Shown: positions 17,780-27,202, counted from the first letter of the stretch. The stretch is DNA of 64,000 nt from Blastocatellia bacterium (GCA_021463145.1 JAJTWZ010000004.1:1-64000), one strand, 5' to 3'. Notes: generated by a model not told the origin, from the letters alone. Numbers and translations: made by a program.

Positions 17780-19689
17780 TTGTAGCTCCTCTGTGAAGGG
17801 TGCACCTCTTCGAACGTGAGCGGCTCCTTGTGCAGCTTCGGATCCTCGCCGACGCCGGCGAATTCCCAGGCCGCCACGTATTGGAACTTGTCGTCGTTGC
17901 GTTTCGCTTCGCCCTCCTCCGTCTGGTACTCCTCCCGGAAGTGGCCGCCGCACGACTCCTGGCGCTCGGTGGCGTCGATGACGAGCAACTCGGCAAATTC
18001 GAAGTAGTCCGCCACGCGGCCTGCATGCTCCAGCGTCTGGTTCAGCTCCTCGCCCTTGCCCGTGACGCGCACGTTAGACCAGAACTGATCGCGCAGCTCA
18101 CGAATCTTCTCTCGCGCCGAACGCAGCCCTGCATCGTTACGCGCCATTCCGCAATTGTTCCAGAGCGTCATGCCGAGCTCGCGATGGAAGCTGTCGACGG
18201 ATCGCGACCCCTGTACGGCCAGAAGCCGGGTCGTGACGTCGCGGCTCGCCTTCACGGCGTCGGCGAACGCCGGATGGTCGGTAGTCACCTTGGCAAGCGT
18301 CCGGCCGGCTATGTGGCTGCCGAGAGTATATGGAACGATGAAGTAGCCGTCGGCGAGCCCCTGCATGAGGGCGCTCGCGCCAAGCCGATTCGCCCCGTGA
18401 TCCGAGAAGTTGGCCTCGCCGAGGACGAACAGGCCGGGCACCGTGCTCTCGAGGTTGTAGTCGACCCAGAGACCGCCCATCGTGTAGTGCACGGCAGGGT
18501 AGATCCGCATCGGCACTTCGTACGGGTTGTCGTCCGTGATCTTCTCGTACATCTGGAAGAGGTTGCCGTACTTCTGACGGATCGTGTTCTCGCCATCGCG
18601 CTCGATGGACGCAGCAAAATCGAGGTAGACGGAAAGACCGGTCGGCCCGACGCCTCTTCCTTCGTCGCAGACGGCTTTCGAAGCGCGCGACGCCACGTCG
18701 CGTGGCACGAGATTGCCGAAGCTCGGGTAACGGCGCTCCAGGAAGTAGTCGCGCTCCGCCTCGGGGATCTCGCGCGGAGAACGTGTGTCGCCCTTCTTCA
18801 GTGGAACCCAGACTCGTCCATCGTTCCGGAGCGATTCCGACATGAGCGTGAGCTTCGACTGGTGTTCACCGCTCTGGGGAATGCACGTCGGATGGATCTG
18901 AGTAAAACAAGGATTTGCAAAGAACGCACCGCGCCTGGCGGCGCGCCAGGCTGCCGTTACATTGCAGTTCTTCGCGTTCGTGGAAAGGTAGAAGACGTTG
19001 CCGTAACCGCCCGTACAGAGCAGAACGGCATCTCCCGCGTACGACTCGAACTCGCCGGTAACGAGATTCCGGCAGACGATGCCGCGCGCAACGCCGTCGA
19101 TTACGACGAGGTCAAGCATCTCGCGGCGAGGGAAGAGCTTCACCTTGCCGAGGTCCACCTGGCGCATGAGGCTCGAGTAGGCCCCGAGCAGCAGCTGCTG
19201 GCCCGTCTGACCGCGCGCGTAGAACGTTCGCGAAACCTGAGCGCCGCCGAAGCTGCGGTTCGCGAGCTCGCCGCCGTAGTCCCGCGCAAATGGCACTCCC
19301 TGGGCGACACACTGGTCGATGATGTTGACGCTGACCTCGGCAAGGCGATGCACGTTCGCTTCACGGGCGCGGAAGTCGCCGCCCTTCACCGTGTCGTAGA
19401 AGAGCCGGTGCACGCTGTCGCCGTCGTTCTGGTAGTTCTTTGCGGCATTGATACCGCCTTGTGCGGCGATCGAATGCGCGCGGCGTGGACTGTCGTGATA
19501 GAAAAACGCCTGCACGTTGTAACCGAGCTCGGCCAGCGTCGCGGCGGCCGAAGCGCCGGCGAGTCCCGTGCCGACGACCAGGATCGTGTGCTTGCGTTTG
19601 TTGGCCGGCGCGACGAGTTTGAGGTCGAACTTGTGGCGCGACCATCTCTTGTCCATCGGACCGCTCGGAACCTTCGATTCGAGTGTCAT
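17776..19689 (-). CDS. sdhA: Succinate dehydrogenase flavoprotein subunit
   Basis: Oxidises succinate to fumarate (or reduces fumarate) with covalently bound FAD. The 637-residue length and N-terminus are of the longer b558-associated type. The Rossmann motif [12 protein letters not shown] is at 38-49, the FAD-linking His is H72 in [14 protein letters not shown], and the substrate site is [12 protein letters not shown]. The ATG at 19689 lies 10 bases after the sdhC stop, and the stop overlaps sdhB by 4 bases. It sits on the cytoplasmic face bound to SdhB and SdhC. Confidence 0.97.
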   Translation of the reverse strand: MTLESKVPSGPMDKRWSRHKFDLKLVAPANKRKHTILVVGTGLAGASAAATLAELGYNVQAFFYHDSPRRAHSIAAQGGINAAKNYQNDGDSVHRLFYDTVKGGDFRAREANVHRLAEVSVNIIDQCVAQGVPFARDYGGELANRSFGGAQVSRTFYARGQTGQQLLLGAYSSLMRQVDLGKVKLFPRREMLDLVVIDGVARGIVCRNLVTGEFESYAGDAVLLCTGGYGNVFYLSTNAKNCNVTAAWRAARRGAFFANPCFTQIHPTCIPQSGEHQSKLTLMSESLRNDGRVWVPLKKGDTRSPREIPEAERDYFLERRYPSFGNLVPRDVASRASKAVCDEGRGVGPTGLSVYLDFAASIERDGENTIRQKYGNLFQMYEKITDDNPYEVPMRIYPAVHYTMGGLWVDYNLESTVPGLFVLGEANFSDHGANRLGASALMQGLADGYFIVPYTLGSHIAGRTLAKVTTDHPAFADAVKASRDVTTRLLAVQGSRSVDSFHRELGMTLWNNCGMARNDAGLRSAREKIRELRDQFWSNVRVTGKGEELNQTLEHAGRVADYFEFAELLVIDATERQESCGGHFREEYQTEEGEAKRNDDKFQYVAAWEFAGVGEDPKLHKEPLTFEEVHPSQRSYK

Positions 19690-19699
19690 CCTGGCAGCC

Positions 19700-20359
19700 T
19701 CACTTTCTCAGCAACGTGACCCAGATGGGCAGTGACGCGAAGCCGACCGCGATCGCGACGGAAAACAGGATTCCGACGATCTTCACGATCCGCGTGAGCC
19801 GCTCTCCGCCAAAACCCAGCGATTGGAAGCTGCTCTGAAATCCGTGAAACAGGTGATAGCCAAGTAGTAGCGAACCGACCGTGTAGAACATCGCCGAGAT
19901 CGGGTCCCTCAGCACCTGAAGCACGGTCTGTGCCGGCGCGAGCCCTGCTTCGTTGAATCGCAATCCGAACCGCAAGTCCGCCAGATGCAGCAGGACGAAG
20001 GCGAGCACGACTATGCCGCTCAAGTGCATCACGTTCCGCGCCGCCAGTGCACCGCGGCCCTGCTTCGACTTCTGAACGGCATATCCCTCGGGGCGTGCCT
20101 TCTGACTCTGAAACTGCATCCTCAGAGTGAGGCCAATGTGCACGACGAAGAGCACGAGCAGGCCGATTTCGATGGCCGGGAGCAGGGTCATGTCGTGAAG
20201 GGTAGTCGCGTACTTGTTGAAGGCCGCATAGCGGTCCGACGTCGAGTAGAGCAACAGATTTCCTGCGAGGTGAGCTGCGACGAAGCCGCAGAGAAGCAGA
20301 CCGGTAATGCCGATCACCAGCTTCTGCACTACGGACGAGAAGAAGGGTTTACCTTTCAA
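19700..20359 (-). CDS. sdhC: Succinate dehydrogenase cytochrome b subunit (b558 type)
   Basis: Single membrane anchor, 219 residues with five hydrophobic helices, that binds two haems b and quinone. Candidate haem His residues occur in [32 protein letters not shown] and GYHLFHGF. The start is a TTG at 20359, with GGAG about 10 bases upstream; nothing better is in frame. It is the first gene of sdhC-A-B. A minus-strand promoter is proposed at 20490-20519. Diheme anchors can run either direction with menaquinone; direction cannot be told here. Confidence 0.95.
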   Translation of the reverse strand: MKGKPFFSSVVQKLVIGITGLLLCGFVAAHLAGNLLLYSTSDRYAAFNKYATTLHDMTLLPAIEIGLLVLFVVHIGLTLRMQFQSQKARPEGYAVQKSKQGRGALAARNVMHLSGIVVLAFVLLHLADLRFGLRFNEAGLAPAQTVLQVLRDPISAMFYTVGSLLLGYHLFHGFQSSFQSLGFGGERLTRIVKIVGILFSVAIAVGFASLPIWVTLLRK

Positions 20360-20489
20360 ATCCGGTCTCCATCAAATCGCGTTTGGCCGTGGAATGTAAC
20401 TGCCGCGGCAGGGTGCGTCGAGGGCTTCCCCCGAAGAGGTGCCGGCGAGGCGCCGGCCGGTTCCGAGCGGGTCTGCATGATTCGGCGGC

Positions 20490-20519
20490 AGTATAGGAAA
20501 CGCCGTCTCTAAAATGCAA
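20490..20519 (-). promoter_or_regulatory. Candidate sigma-70 promoter of sdhCAB
   Basis: On the minus strand TTGCAT, an 18-base spacer, then TATACT. The -10 is 5 of 6 and the -35 is 4 of 6 to consensus. It would leave a leader of about 120 bases before the TTG start of sdhC. Confidence 0.5.
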
Positions 20520-20663
20520 ATTGGCCTATTCCGCCTGCTTTCAAGGGGATTGTTGGCTCAGGAGTTCGGGATGAAGCCCGCTGGTTGTGCCGGACTCGAC
20601 CCGTTGGTGTCATAGACCCGGCCAAGCCGCGGCCCGGGGCAGGTGGACGGCCGGAACGCACGG

Positions 20664-20692
20664 TTGACACCCCCTGAGGTGCGGGCTACTCT
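20664..20692 (+). promoter_or_regulatory. Sigma-70 promoter of the CNB-DUF4388 gene
   Basis: TTGACA (20664-20669), a 17-base spacer and TACTCT (20687-20692). The -35 is perfect. The expected transcript start is about 15 bases before the ATG at 20714, giving a short leader. Confidence 0.65.
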
Positions 20693-20713
20693 CGGACGTG
20701 CCCGCAACCATCT

Positions 20714-21709
20714 ATGGCTGAAAACTGGTACGAAATCGAGTACTTGCCGCGCTCCGAGCTTTACGAGCAGCTAACGGCGAACACGGTGGAAGCTCTCTCG
20801 TCGGCGGGCACGACGGTCTCGTTGAAGCCTGCGACGAAGCTGTTTGCGCCGGGCGATCCGTCGGACCGGATGCACGTGGTTCAGAAGGGCATTGTAGAGA
20901 TCTGGCGGATGGGGTTGGACGGAAAGCGGCAGGTAGTCGCCTATCTCGGGCCCGGCGACACGATTGGCGAGACGATCATGCTCACCGGTTCGAGGCGAGA
21001 ATCGGAAGCTCGCACATCGGGAGGCGCTGAGCTGCTCGAGATTCGGCGCGAAGCGTTCATAGATCTCTGCCGCAAGACGCCAGAGCTCATGATGAGGATG
21101 ATGGTCGTGTTCGCGCACCGGCTGGAGGCCGCGTACAAGCGCGAGACGATCGAGCGCCGCCGGCAGCTGAAGGGAAGCCTGCAGCACTTCGATATCCCCA
21201 CGATTCTTCAGGCGCTGGGCCGGTCGCAGGGCACGCTGACCATCCACAACGGGCTCGGCGAGCGGCGCGCCGAGATCGAAAGTCAGAGCGGCGTTCTGCA
21301 GTACGCCCGGCTCGGACACCTGCGCGGGATCGAGGCCTTCTACCAGCTTTTCGAGTTGCCGATCGAAGGCGAGTTCGTCTTCCGTGAAGGGGTACGGCTA
21401 CCTGCCGAGGACCGCGGGCCGCTTATCGGCAAACCGCTGGACCAGTCTCTGATTCGCGCCATCAGTCTCGTCGACGAGTTCCGTGCGCTCATCGATCGCT
21501 TCCCGGATCCGGACCGGCTGTTCGTCCCACGCTACGACGATGTTCATTGGCCCGATGACGAGAACTTCGTCGTGGCTAACGACCTCTGGGCCTGCCTGCA
21601 TCGCGGGCAGTCGTTCGCCGATTCGATAAAGGCGCTTCCGTATTGTCACGCACGGATTTACAAGGTGCTTGCCCGCTTGCTGGACAGCGAGCAGATCTCT
21701 CCGGCGTGA
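20714..21709 (+). CDS. Cyclic-nucleotide-binding plus DUF4388 (PATAN-like) regulatory protein
   Basis: A 331-residue cytoplasmic protein. Residues about 25-140 form a CNB (Crp-type) domain: APGDPSDRMHVVQKGIVEIW, then YLGPGDTIGE. There is no C-terminal Crp helix-turn-helix; instead residues about 150-250 resemble DUF4388 (LKGSLQHFDIPTILQALGRS, then GTLTIHNG and GEFVFREG), a module seen in two-component and gliding-type regulators. Residues 250-331 are unassigned. It probably senses a nucleotide or other ligand and signals by protein contact. ATG at 20714 follows a good promoter. Divergent from sdhCAB and 4 bases ahead of a small secreted protein. Confidence 0.85.
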   Translation: MAENWYEIEYLPRSELYEQLTANTVEALSSAGTTVSLKPATKLFAPGDPSDRMHVVQKGIVEIWRMGLDGKRQVVAYLGPGDTIGETIMLTGSRRESEARTSGGAELLEIRREAFIDLCRKTPELMMRMMVVFAHRLEAAYKRETIERRRQLKGSLQHFDIPTILQALGRSQGTLTIHNGLGERRAEIESQSGVLQYARLGHLRGIEAFYQLFELPIEGEFVFREGVRLPAEDRGPLIGKPLDQSLIRAISLVDEFRALIDRFPDPDRLFVPRYDDVHWPDDENFVVANDLWACLHRGQSFADSIKALPYCHARIYKVLARLLDSEQISPA

Positions 21710-21713
21710 TCGA

Positions 21714-22238
21714 GTGACGGCTTTGCTGCGAATTTCGGCCCGGTTCCTGTCGTGCGTCTCGATTGCAGTCGTGTCGTGCGCCGCCGCATCTGCCGTGCAG
21801 GAACCGGCGGCCGGGTTGAAGCGCGTCGATACCGGTTACGGCTTTTCGATCGACCTGCCGGCGGGGCTGGAGCGCGGTCCGCAGGCCGGAAATGCGCGTC
21901 TCGTGTTCTCGAGTCTGGCCGACGACTTCACCGTTGTCGTGGCCAACTTCGGAGCAACGCAGAAGGATACGGCCGCTGCGTCTAGCGTCTATCGCGAGAG
22001 CTTCGCCAAGGCGGGGATGAGCATCGAGACCGAGACGGACGTCGTCGTATCGTCGGTCGCCGCTCGACGGTACGTGATGACGTTCGACAGTCCGTCGGGG
22101 CCGGGTCGTGCCGAGGCAGTTCTCTTTCCGTCTGGCGATGAAGTGTTCGGTGTCGTGATCGTCGTGCCCTCGGCGACCGTCGACGCGCGCCGGCCGATCA
22201 TCGGCCGGGTGCTGGATTCGATCCGGCTGGTGCGATGA
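21714..22238 (+). CDS. Small secreted protein, unknown function
   Basis: A 174-residue protein. The GTG at 21714, 4 bases after the previous stop, gives a signal peptide (about 1-26, ending SCAAASAVQ). The mature domain (about 33-174) is a compact alpha/beta fold with GYGFSIDLPAGLERG at its start and VIVVPSATVD near its end, similar in style to small periplasmic domains that follow F-x-I-x-x-P patterns. I do not recognise a named family. It is probably co-transcribed with the CNB-DUF4388 gene. Confidence 0.65.
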   Translation: MTALLRISARFLSCVSIAVVSCAAASAVQEPAAGLKRVDTGYGFSIDLPAGLERGPQAGNARLVFSSLADDFTVVVANFGATQKDTAAASSVYRESFAKAGMSIETETDVVVSSVAARRYVMTFDSPSGPGRAEAVLFPSGDEVFGVVIVVPSATVDARRPIIGRVLDSIRLVR

Positions 22239-22359
22239 CGGGATCTGAGCCCACTGCGGCCTGTTGCGACTGCTCCGGAACCGGTTCTGGTTTCGTCAGG
22301 GCGTTGCTCGGGTATTGGATCGTCGAAACCGTTCCAACCATGCGGTAAGCTGTCGACGG

Positions 22360-23763
22360 ATGACGCGAAGAGTCCTGATCGTCGACGACGAAGAAGCGGC
22401 CCGTTACGGTATTCGGCGCGCCCTGTCACGCGAGGGTTACGCGCTCGACGAGGCCGGGTCGACTTACGAAGCCCGTCGCCGCGTTGCGGCAGTCGTGCCT
22501 GACGTCATCCTTCTCGACGTGAACCTGCCCGGAGAGAGCGGCCTGGAGTATCTCTCCGAGCTCGCGGCCCTTCCGGCCCCCCCTCTGGTGGTCATCATTA
22601 CAGCCCACGGAAACGAGAGAATGGCCGTAGACGCCATCAAGGGCGGTGCGCACGACTACATATCGAAGCCATTCGAGGTCGACGACCTCCGGATCGTCGT
22701 CAAGAACGCCGTCGAGACGGTAGCGCTTCGGCAGGAAAACCGGGCGCTTCGGACCAGGCTGGCCGGCGCAAACGGGTTCGGCTCGATGATCGGTAAGAGT
22801 GAGGGGATGCAGCGGGTGTTTTCGACCATCGAGAAGGTCGCCGACACCGACGTCACTGTCCTGATCCGTGGAGAGTCCGGGACGGGCAAGGAGCTCGTTG
22901 CGCAGGAAGTACATCGCCGAAGCGGCCATCGAACTGGCGAGTTCGTCGCGATGAACTGTGCGGCGATGCCAGCGGAGCTCATCGAGTCGGAGCTATTCGG
23001 TCACGAGAAGGGCGCATTCACGGGAGCGGCGGCAAGGAGGAAAGGGAAGTTCGAAGCGGCGGACGGCGGAACGATCTTTCTGGACGAGATCGGAGACATG
23101 AGCGTGACGACGCAGGCCAAGGTGCTGCGCGTGCTGGAGGGCCGGGTGGTAGAACGGCTCGGTGGCGATGTATCCGTGCCGGTTGACGTGCGCGTGGTCA
23201 GCGCAACCCACAAGAATCTGGAGGCGGAGATCGCGGAGGGGCGGTTCAGGCAGGACCTCTACTACCGATTGCGCGTCGTTACGATCGAGTTACCACCGTT
23301 GCGCGATCGGCGTGACGACATTCCCTTGCTCGCAAACGATATGCTGAACCGGTACGCGTCGCTGTACGGGCTGCGGTGCCGAGACATCGAACCGGCGGCG
23401 ATGCGCAGGCTCGTCGAGTATCAGTGGCCTGGCAACGTCCGCGAACTCCGCAACGCGATCGAGCGCGCCGTCGTCCTGGCTGGCGGCGAGACTCTCACTG
23501 AAGCGGATCTGTCAGCCGAATTGACGACGAAGGCGGGCCAACCGGCATCGTCGCTTGACGTAGACGGGGATGTTCTGACGTTGCCGTTCGTCGAAGATTT
23601 CAGGGAAGCGCGCAAGGAATTCGAGCGCGCGTACATCGAGAAGCGGCTAGCCGAGACGGGTGGCAACGTGACGCGCGCAGCCGAGCTTCTGGAGATGCAT
23701 CGGCAGAGCCTTCAGCACAAGTTGCGTGAGCTCGGCATCCGCAAGAAATACAGCGTCGAGTAG
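22360..23763 (+). CDS. Sigma-54-dependent response regulator (NtrC type)
   Basis: Transcription activator of 467 residues: receiver domain (1-120, phosphoacceptor D53 in ILLDVNLPG, K103 in ISKPF), AAA+ domain (about 140-375, Walker A GESGTGKE at 171-178, sigma-54 contact GAFTGA at 218-223, Walker B TIFLDEIGD at 239-246) and a Fis-type helix-turn-helix (about 425-465, GNVTRAAELLEMHRQSLQHK). It uses ATP to open RpoN promoters once phosphorylated. No histidine kinase lies beside it, so it is an orphan regulator; its signal is unknown. The ATG at 22360 gives the correct receiver start. Confidence 0.95.
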   Translation: MTRRVLIVDDEEAARYGIRRALSREGYALDEAGSTYEARRRVAAVVPDVILLDVNLPGESGLEYLSELAALPAPPLVVIITAHGNERMAVDAIKGGAHDYISKPFEVDDLRIVVKNAVETVALRQENRALRTRLAGANGFGSMIGKSEGMQRVFSTIEKVADTDVTVLIRGESGTGKELVAQEVHRRSGHRTGEFVAMNCAAMPAELIESELFGHEKGAFTGAAARRKGKFEAADGGTIFLDEIGDMSVTTQAKVLRVLEGRVVERLGGDVSVPVDVRVVSATHKNLEAEIAEGRFRQDLYYRLRVVTIELPPLRDRRDDIPLLANDMLNRYASLYGLRCRDIEPAAMRRLVEYQWPGNVRELRNAIERAVVLAGGETLTEADLSAELTTKAGQPASSLDVDGDVLTLPFVEDFREARKEFERAYIEKRLAETGGNVTRAAELLEMHRQSLQHKLRELGIRKKYSVE

Positions 23764-23849
23764 CCGCCGGGCAGGAAGTGCGCGTGCTGGCTCCGTACTG
23801 CGGCCGGCGGTGCGAACCGGCAGATGCGGAAGCCGGACGTCGAACGGCT

Positions 23850-24809
23850 TCAGCTATCCGCCGGCGAATCCTTGCCCTCGCCCGAACCCACTTCCCGCAT
23901 GAAGAAGTCTTCGAGCGAGCTGCGGGTCTGGCTTACGGAGATCAATCGTCCGCCCGCGGCTCGCGCCTTCGCTAGGGCCGACTCGACCATCGCTTCGCTC
24001 GGCACGAGGATCAGAGCGCCGCCCGGAGACTTCGAAATGTCGACACCGTCCGCCCTGAGCCTGCCGAGCGCGTCGTCGCTCAGGCCGGTCACGACGATCT
24101 CCAGTTGCCCACCCCGGCGGTTCAGGATATCGGAGAGACTGCCTGTTTCGACCAGGCGTCCCTGGTTCAGAATCGCCACCTCGTCACAGAGAGCCTCGAC
24201 GTCCGAGAGAATATGAGACGAAAAGAATACCGTCTTGCCGGCATCGCGGATACCAAGGATCAGATCGCGAACCTGACGCCTTCCGATCGGATCCAGACCT
24301 GACATCGGTTCGTCCAGGAACACGACTTCCGGATCGTTCACCAGGGCCTGGGCAAGTCCCGTTCGCTGGAGCATGCCCTTCGAGAACTTTCGCAGCTGCC
24401 GGTCGAACGCGGATTCCTCCAGTCCAACGCTTCCGAACAGTTCGGGAATCCTTCTGGCAAGTGTGACGTCGTCGACGCCCGTCAGCCGGCCATAGTAGTG
24501 CAGCAGCTCACGCGCGGTGAGGTAGTCGTAGAAGTACGCCTGTTCCGGGAGATAACCGATTCGGGCGCGCATTGCGACACTGGAGAGCGGCTCGCCGAGT
24601 ATCCGCGCGGTTCCCGACGTCGGTCGAAGCAGACCCATCAGCAGCTTCAGCGTCGTTGTCTTTCCGGCGCCGTTCGGCCCCAGAAATCCGAAAATAACCC
24701 CCTTGGGAACCTCCAGCGTCAGGCCGTCGAGCACTCGAACGGGCCGCTTCCTGAGGAATCCGATCTCGAAGTCCTTGGTGAGTTCTGCAATTTCGATTGC
24801 TTTCGTCAT
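23850..24809 (-). CDS. ABC transporter ATP-binding protein
   Basis: A 319-residue ATPase of the CcmA/NatA-like (ABC-2) type. Walker A is GPNGAGKTTTLK (about 44-55), Q-loop YLPEQAYFYDYL, signature FSKGMLQRTGLAQAL, Walker B VVFLDEPMSGLDP, H-switch SSHILSDVE. A C-terminal extension of about 100 residues is typical of ABC-2 ATPases. No permease gene is adjacent in this window, so the substrate is unknown. The ATG overlaps the stop of the DciA-like gene (ATGA), so it is the end of that short unit. Convergent with the sigma-54 regulator. Confidence 0.93.
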   Translation of the reverse strand: MTKAIEIAELTKDFEIGFLRKRPVRVLDGLTLEVPKGVIFGFLGPNGAGKTTTLKLLMGLLRPTSGTARILGEPLSSVAMRARIGYLPEQAYFYDYLTARELLHYYGRLTGVDDVTLARRIPELFGSVGLEESAFDRQLRKFSKGMLQRTGLAQALVNDPEVVFLDEPMSGLDPIGRRQVRDLILGIRDAGKTVFFSSHILSDVEALCDEVAILNQGRLVETGSLSDILNRRGGQLEIVVTGLSDDALGRLRADGVDISKSPGGALILVPSEAMVESALAKARAAGGRLISVSQTRSSLEDFFMREVGSGEGKDSPADS

Positions 24810-25270
24810 TTCTCAGGGGGATGCCCGGTGTGCCGGGCGAGGCAGAGCGCCGCCATGCGAAGAAACTGCTCGCGCAGTTCCGGATCGCCGATGACGGCTA
24901 CATCCGGCTCGAGCAGCCTTTTGTACTCTTCGACTCCTTCCACTTCGATAGACTGCTGCTCTTCGCCTCTGGATGCAATAACGGCGATTTCATCGACTCG
25001 GTGGGTCACTCGAGTGACGAGGCGGGCTCCCAATCCTTCGTTTATCCTGAAAAGAAACTTGGGAGCGAGCCTTTCCAGTTGTGTGCACCAGTTTGCATCG
25101 ACGGTCGCGACGTGAAGGGTTCGCCCGTCGTACTCGACTGGCGTGGCGACCCTGCGCGTTGCCGGTCCCGCGGCGTTTGCCCACGCTGCGAAGACGCAGA
25201 GCCGAACAGCCTCCGGAGCGTCCCCGGATTCGCGAACGACTTTCGGAAGCAGCCTGCCAAGCGCGATCAT
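24806..25270 (-). CDS. DciA-like DUF721 protein
   Basis: A 154-residue DUF721 protein. Residues about 1-95 match the DUF721 pattern, with W-A-x-x-x-G-x-x-x-x-x-x-A-T-P-V and the segment VDANWCTQLERLAPKFLFRI. DciA proteins with this domain load the replicative helicase DnaB in bacteria lacking DnaC. That role is inferred from the family; the tail (about 95-154) is specific. It ends by overlapping the ABC ATPase start. The ATG at 25270 has no strong ribosome binding site. Confidence 0.75.
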   Translation of the reverse strand: MIALGRLLPKVVRESGDAPEAVRLCVFAAWANAAGPATRRVATPVEYDGRTLHVATVDANWCTQLERLAPKFLFRINEGLGARLVTRVTHRVDEIAVIASRGEEQQSIEVEGVEEYKRLLEPDVAVIGDPELREQFLRMAALCLARHTGHPPEK

Positions 25271-25367
25271 CGGTTGTACTCGCCCCCGACTTCGGCGCCG
25301 TCACTCGATAACCCGGCGCCGTTCAATGTGTGTGTCCCTGGCACGCGCTATCCAGACGAACCAGGTA

Positions 25368-26474
25368 TCAGTGGCTGTGGCCCCCGGCGGCTCCGGCGGC
25401 TCCGGCGGCGCCCAGTTTGGTATATGCCACTCGAGTTTCCTCGACGAACTTGAGCGCAACCGGATCGTCCGGCACGCTTCTGTCCAAGGGAACGGTCCGG
25501 AAGATGTAGCTGGAGATTCCAGCGCTCTTTGCTTCGGCAGCGCGGTACAGCCGGAACTCGGCGAGCCACTTCGTCTGGTTGGCGACGTAGCCGACGACGG
25601 CGTCACCGGCCTCGTCGACACCGTTTATGAGAGGCAGTTGATGCGCGGCGAGTATCAGGTCGATTCCGATCGTCTGAGCTCCGATATTCTTGGCGCTCGG
25701 CCGATCGAGGTAAGCGAGGACTACGATCAGGTCGACCTTCTTCCGCAGGTCCGGCAGCAGCTTGTTGATCGACTCGACCGGATCCAGGAACTTGTAGCCC
25801 GAGTGCACCGTGCCGGCTGGCCCCGCAGGATCCGCGACTCCGACGATCGCCACCTTGAGTGGTTTTGCTCCAAGGCGTTGAGACTTGAGCTCCTCGACAA
25901 GGTAAGGCTTGAAGCCGACCACGTCGGGAGTCGCCGGCACGACGTTGGCCGACACGAGTCGATCGAGAAACGGAAAGTCCTTGGCGGACTGTGAGTGTGC
26001 AGACTTCTTCATCAACTCGGCGAGGTACGGCAGATCGCGATTAGAGACGTTCGCAGCGCCGAACTTGAACTGTTCCAGAGACTTCAGCATCCGTTCGTTC
26101 TTGACGCGCGTCTGCGCCGCCGCTGCAGGGAGGGTCAGATCGTCTGACAGAAAATTGCCCGCGTCCAGTTGAAGAACGGCGACCGAATGGCCAGACTGAT
26201 TTGCGAGTTCGTTTACGTAGCTGACGCGCCGCGCCAGCCCCCCCATGGGGTTGCTCGGTCAGCCACAGGTCTCGAGACTGCCGTGCGTGTCTCCGCTGAA
26301 GTTGATCGTAACCGCGTATCCGTCGTCCGGACCAAGCCGCTCGGCGAGCGCCTTCGAATTCACGGCGGCCTGCGGGGCTCCCAGTTGCGCCTGCACATTC
26401 GCTGTGCTAATCCATGACACGGCAACGAGAATCGCAAGTGCTAGTTTTGCGGTAGTTTGCAGCTTAGTACGCAC
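25368..26474 (-). CDS. Metallophosphoesterase-like secreted protein, predicted selenoprotein (UGA at residue 72)
   Basis: Read through one in-frame TGA (26259-26261) this is a 368-residue exported protein of the calcineurin-like/5'-nucleotidase superfamily. The GTG at 26474 has AGGAG 8 bases upstream and gives a signal peptide (about 1-31). The core starts NFSGDTHGSLETCG-(UGA)-PSNPMGGLARRV. Relatives known to me have C-G-C at that place, so the UGA replaces a Cys codon. Later segments QLDAGNFLSD and AANVSNRD stand for the metal-site blocks, though the usual G-N-H-E is altered, so phosphatase activity is uncertain. A hairpin of bacterial SECIS type follows the UGA at 26219-26239. Frame and similarity continue on both sides, so there is no frameshift. 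A plain nonsense mutation is the alternative. The C-terminus is Ala/Gly-rich and ends GGHSH. Confidence 0.7.
26219..26239 (-). promoter_or_regulatory. Candidate bacterial SECIS hairpin
   Basis: On the minus strand GGCTGGCGC pairs with GCGTCAGCT (9 bp, two G-U pairs) around a GGC loop. Counting from the U of the UGA, the stem is nt 23-31 and 35-43 and the loop nt 32-34, about 28 nt after the UGA. Known bacterial SECIS elements lie directly downstream inside the gene, with a short apical loop, a G in its first two bases, and a distance of roughly 16-37 nt, all of which fit. A shorter GC-rich hairpin (CCCC/GGGG) nearer the UGA could compete. Confidence 0.6.
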
Positions 26475-26579
26475 CTTCGTGCTCCTTTTTCCATTGGCCG
26501 GCGATCGGATCGAATCAGTCGCCTCTTGTATGAATCCCACAACCAAATCCGATGTGATCGCAGGGTGTTTCCGGCGGCA

Positions 26580-26609
26580 AATATACCGTAGGGCAAACGA
26601 GGGCCACAA
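26580..26609 (-). promoter_or_regulatory. Candidate promoter of the UGA-containing gene
   Basis: On the minus strand TTGTGG, 18-base spacer, TATATT. It would give a leader of about 100 bases before the GTG at 26474. It lies just upstream of maf, which is divergent. Confidence 0.35.
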
Positions 26610-26617
26610 GAAAGGCG

Positions 26618-27202
26618 ATGCCTGAGTCGATCAACCGGTTCATTCTTGCGTCGGCCTCGCCTCGACGGTCCGAGATCCTCACGACTCTGGGGCTCCAGTT
26701 CGACGTGAGACCCGCCGATATCGATGAGCGGCAACTGGCTGGCGAATCGCCCCAGCAGTTCGTCATGCGCACTGCGAATGCCAAAGCGGAGGCAATTTCG
26801 AAGGACGTCCGGGAAGGCGTCATCATCGGAGCCGACACAGCGGTCGTCATCGACGGGCAACCGCTCGGCAAGCCGGCGGATACGGAAGATGCTCGGCGAA
26901 TGCTTCGAATGCTGAGCGGGCGCTGGCACGCGGTTATCACGGGACTGTCCGTTCTCGACGCCGCCACAGGGCGACACTCGGCCGACGTCGAAAAGACGCT
27001 GGTGCGATTCCGCGACCTTACGGATGCCGAGATCGACGACTACATTGCTTCGGGCGAGCCGGCGGACAAGGCCGGCGCCTACGCGATCCAGGGCCGCGGA
27101 ATGCTCTTCGTCACCGAGATCGCGGGGAATTACCAGAACGTGGTCGGACTGCCGGCTCCGCTGCTCGAGCGGCTTGCCTTGCAGGTCGGCGCGCGACTAT
27201 AG
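26618..27202 (+). CDS. Maf family nucleoside triphosphate pyrophosphatase
   Basis: Cleaves non-canonical or pyrimidine nucleoside triphosphates to monophosphates (house-cleaning). The 194-residue product has the Maf hallmarks: ASASPRRSEILTTLGL near the N-terminus, the metal/base segment GADTAVVIDGQPLGKP, and YAIQGRG near residue 150. Subtype (dTTP/UTP versus m7GTP) cannot be settled by eye. ATG at 26618 is the first start after the divergent region. Followed after 20 bases by an unknown small gene, probably in one unit. Confidence 0.93.
   Translation: MPESINRFILASASPRRSEILTTLGLQFDVRPADIDERQLAGESPQQFVMRTANAKAEAISKDVREGVIIGADTAVVIDGQPLGKPADTEDARRMLRMLSGRWHAVITGLSVLDAATGRHSADVEKTLVRFRDLTDAEIDDYIASGEPADKAGAYAIQGRGMLFVTEIAGNYQNVVGLPAPLLERLALQVGARL

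Larger units (their letters stand above)
20360..20713. other. Divergent promoter region between sdhC and the CNB-DUF4388 gene
   Basis: A 354-bp gap without a gene. It holds a leftward promoter candidate for sdhCAB and a rightward one for the CNB regulator (listed separately). The left part, nearest sdhC, includes GCCGGCGAGGCGCCGGC, a hairpin-forming sequence about 80 bases before the sdhC start. Confidence 0.6.

Noticed and set aside
17800-19719. 639-codon plus-strand frame over sdhA
   Set aside because: Complementary shadow of sdhA, which is unmistakable on the minus strand.
26246-26474. Two separate genes at 25368-26246 and 26259-26474 (minus)
   Set aside because: The only separator is a TGA; the reading frame, motif order and the N-terminal signal fit one protein. 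The fragment start at 26246 (MGGLARRV) lies inside a conserved motif and is not a natural start.
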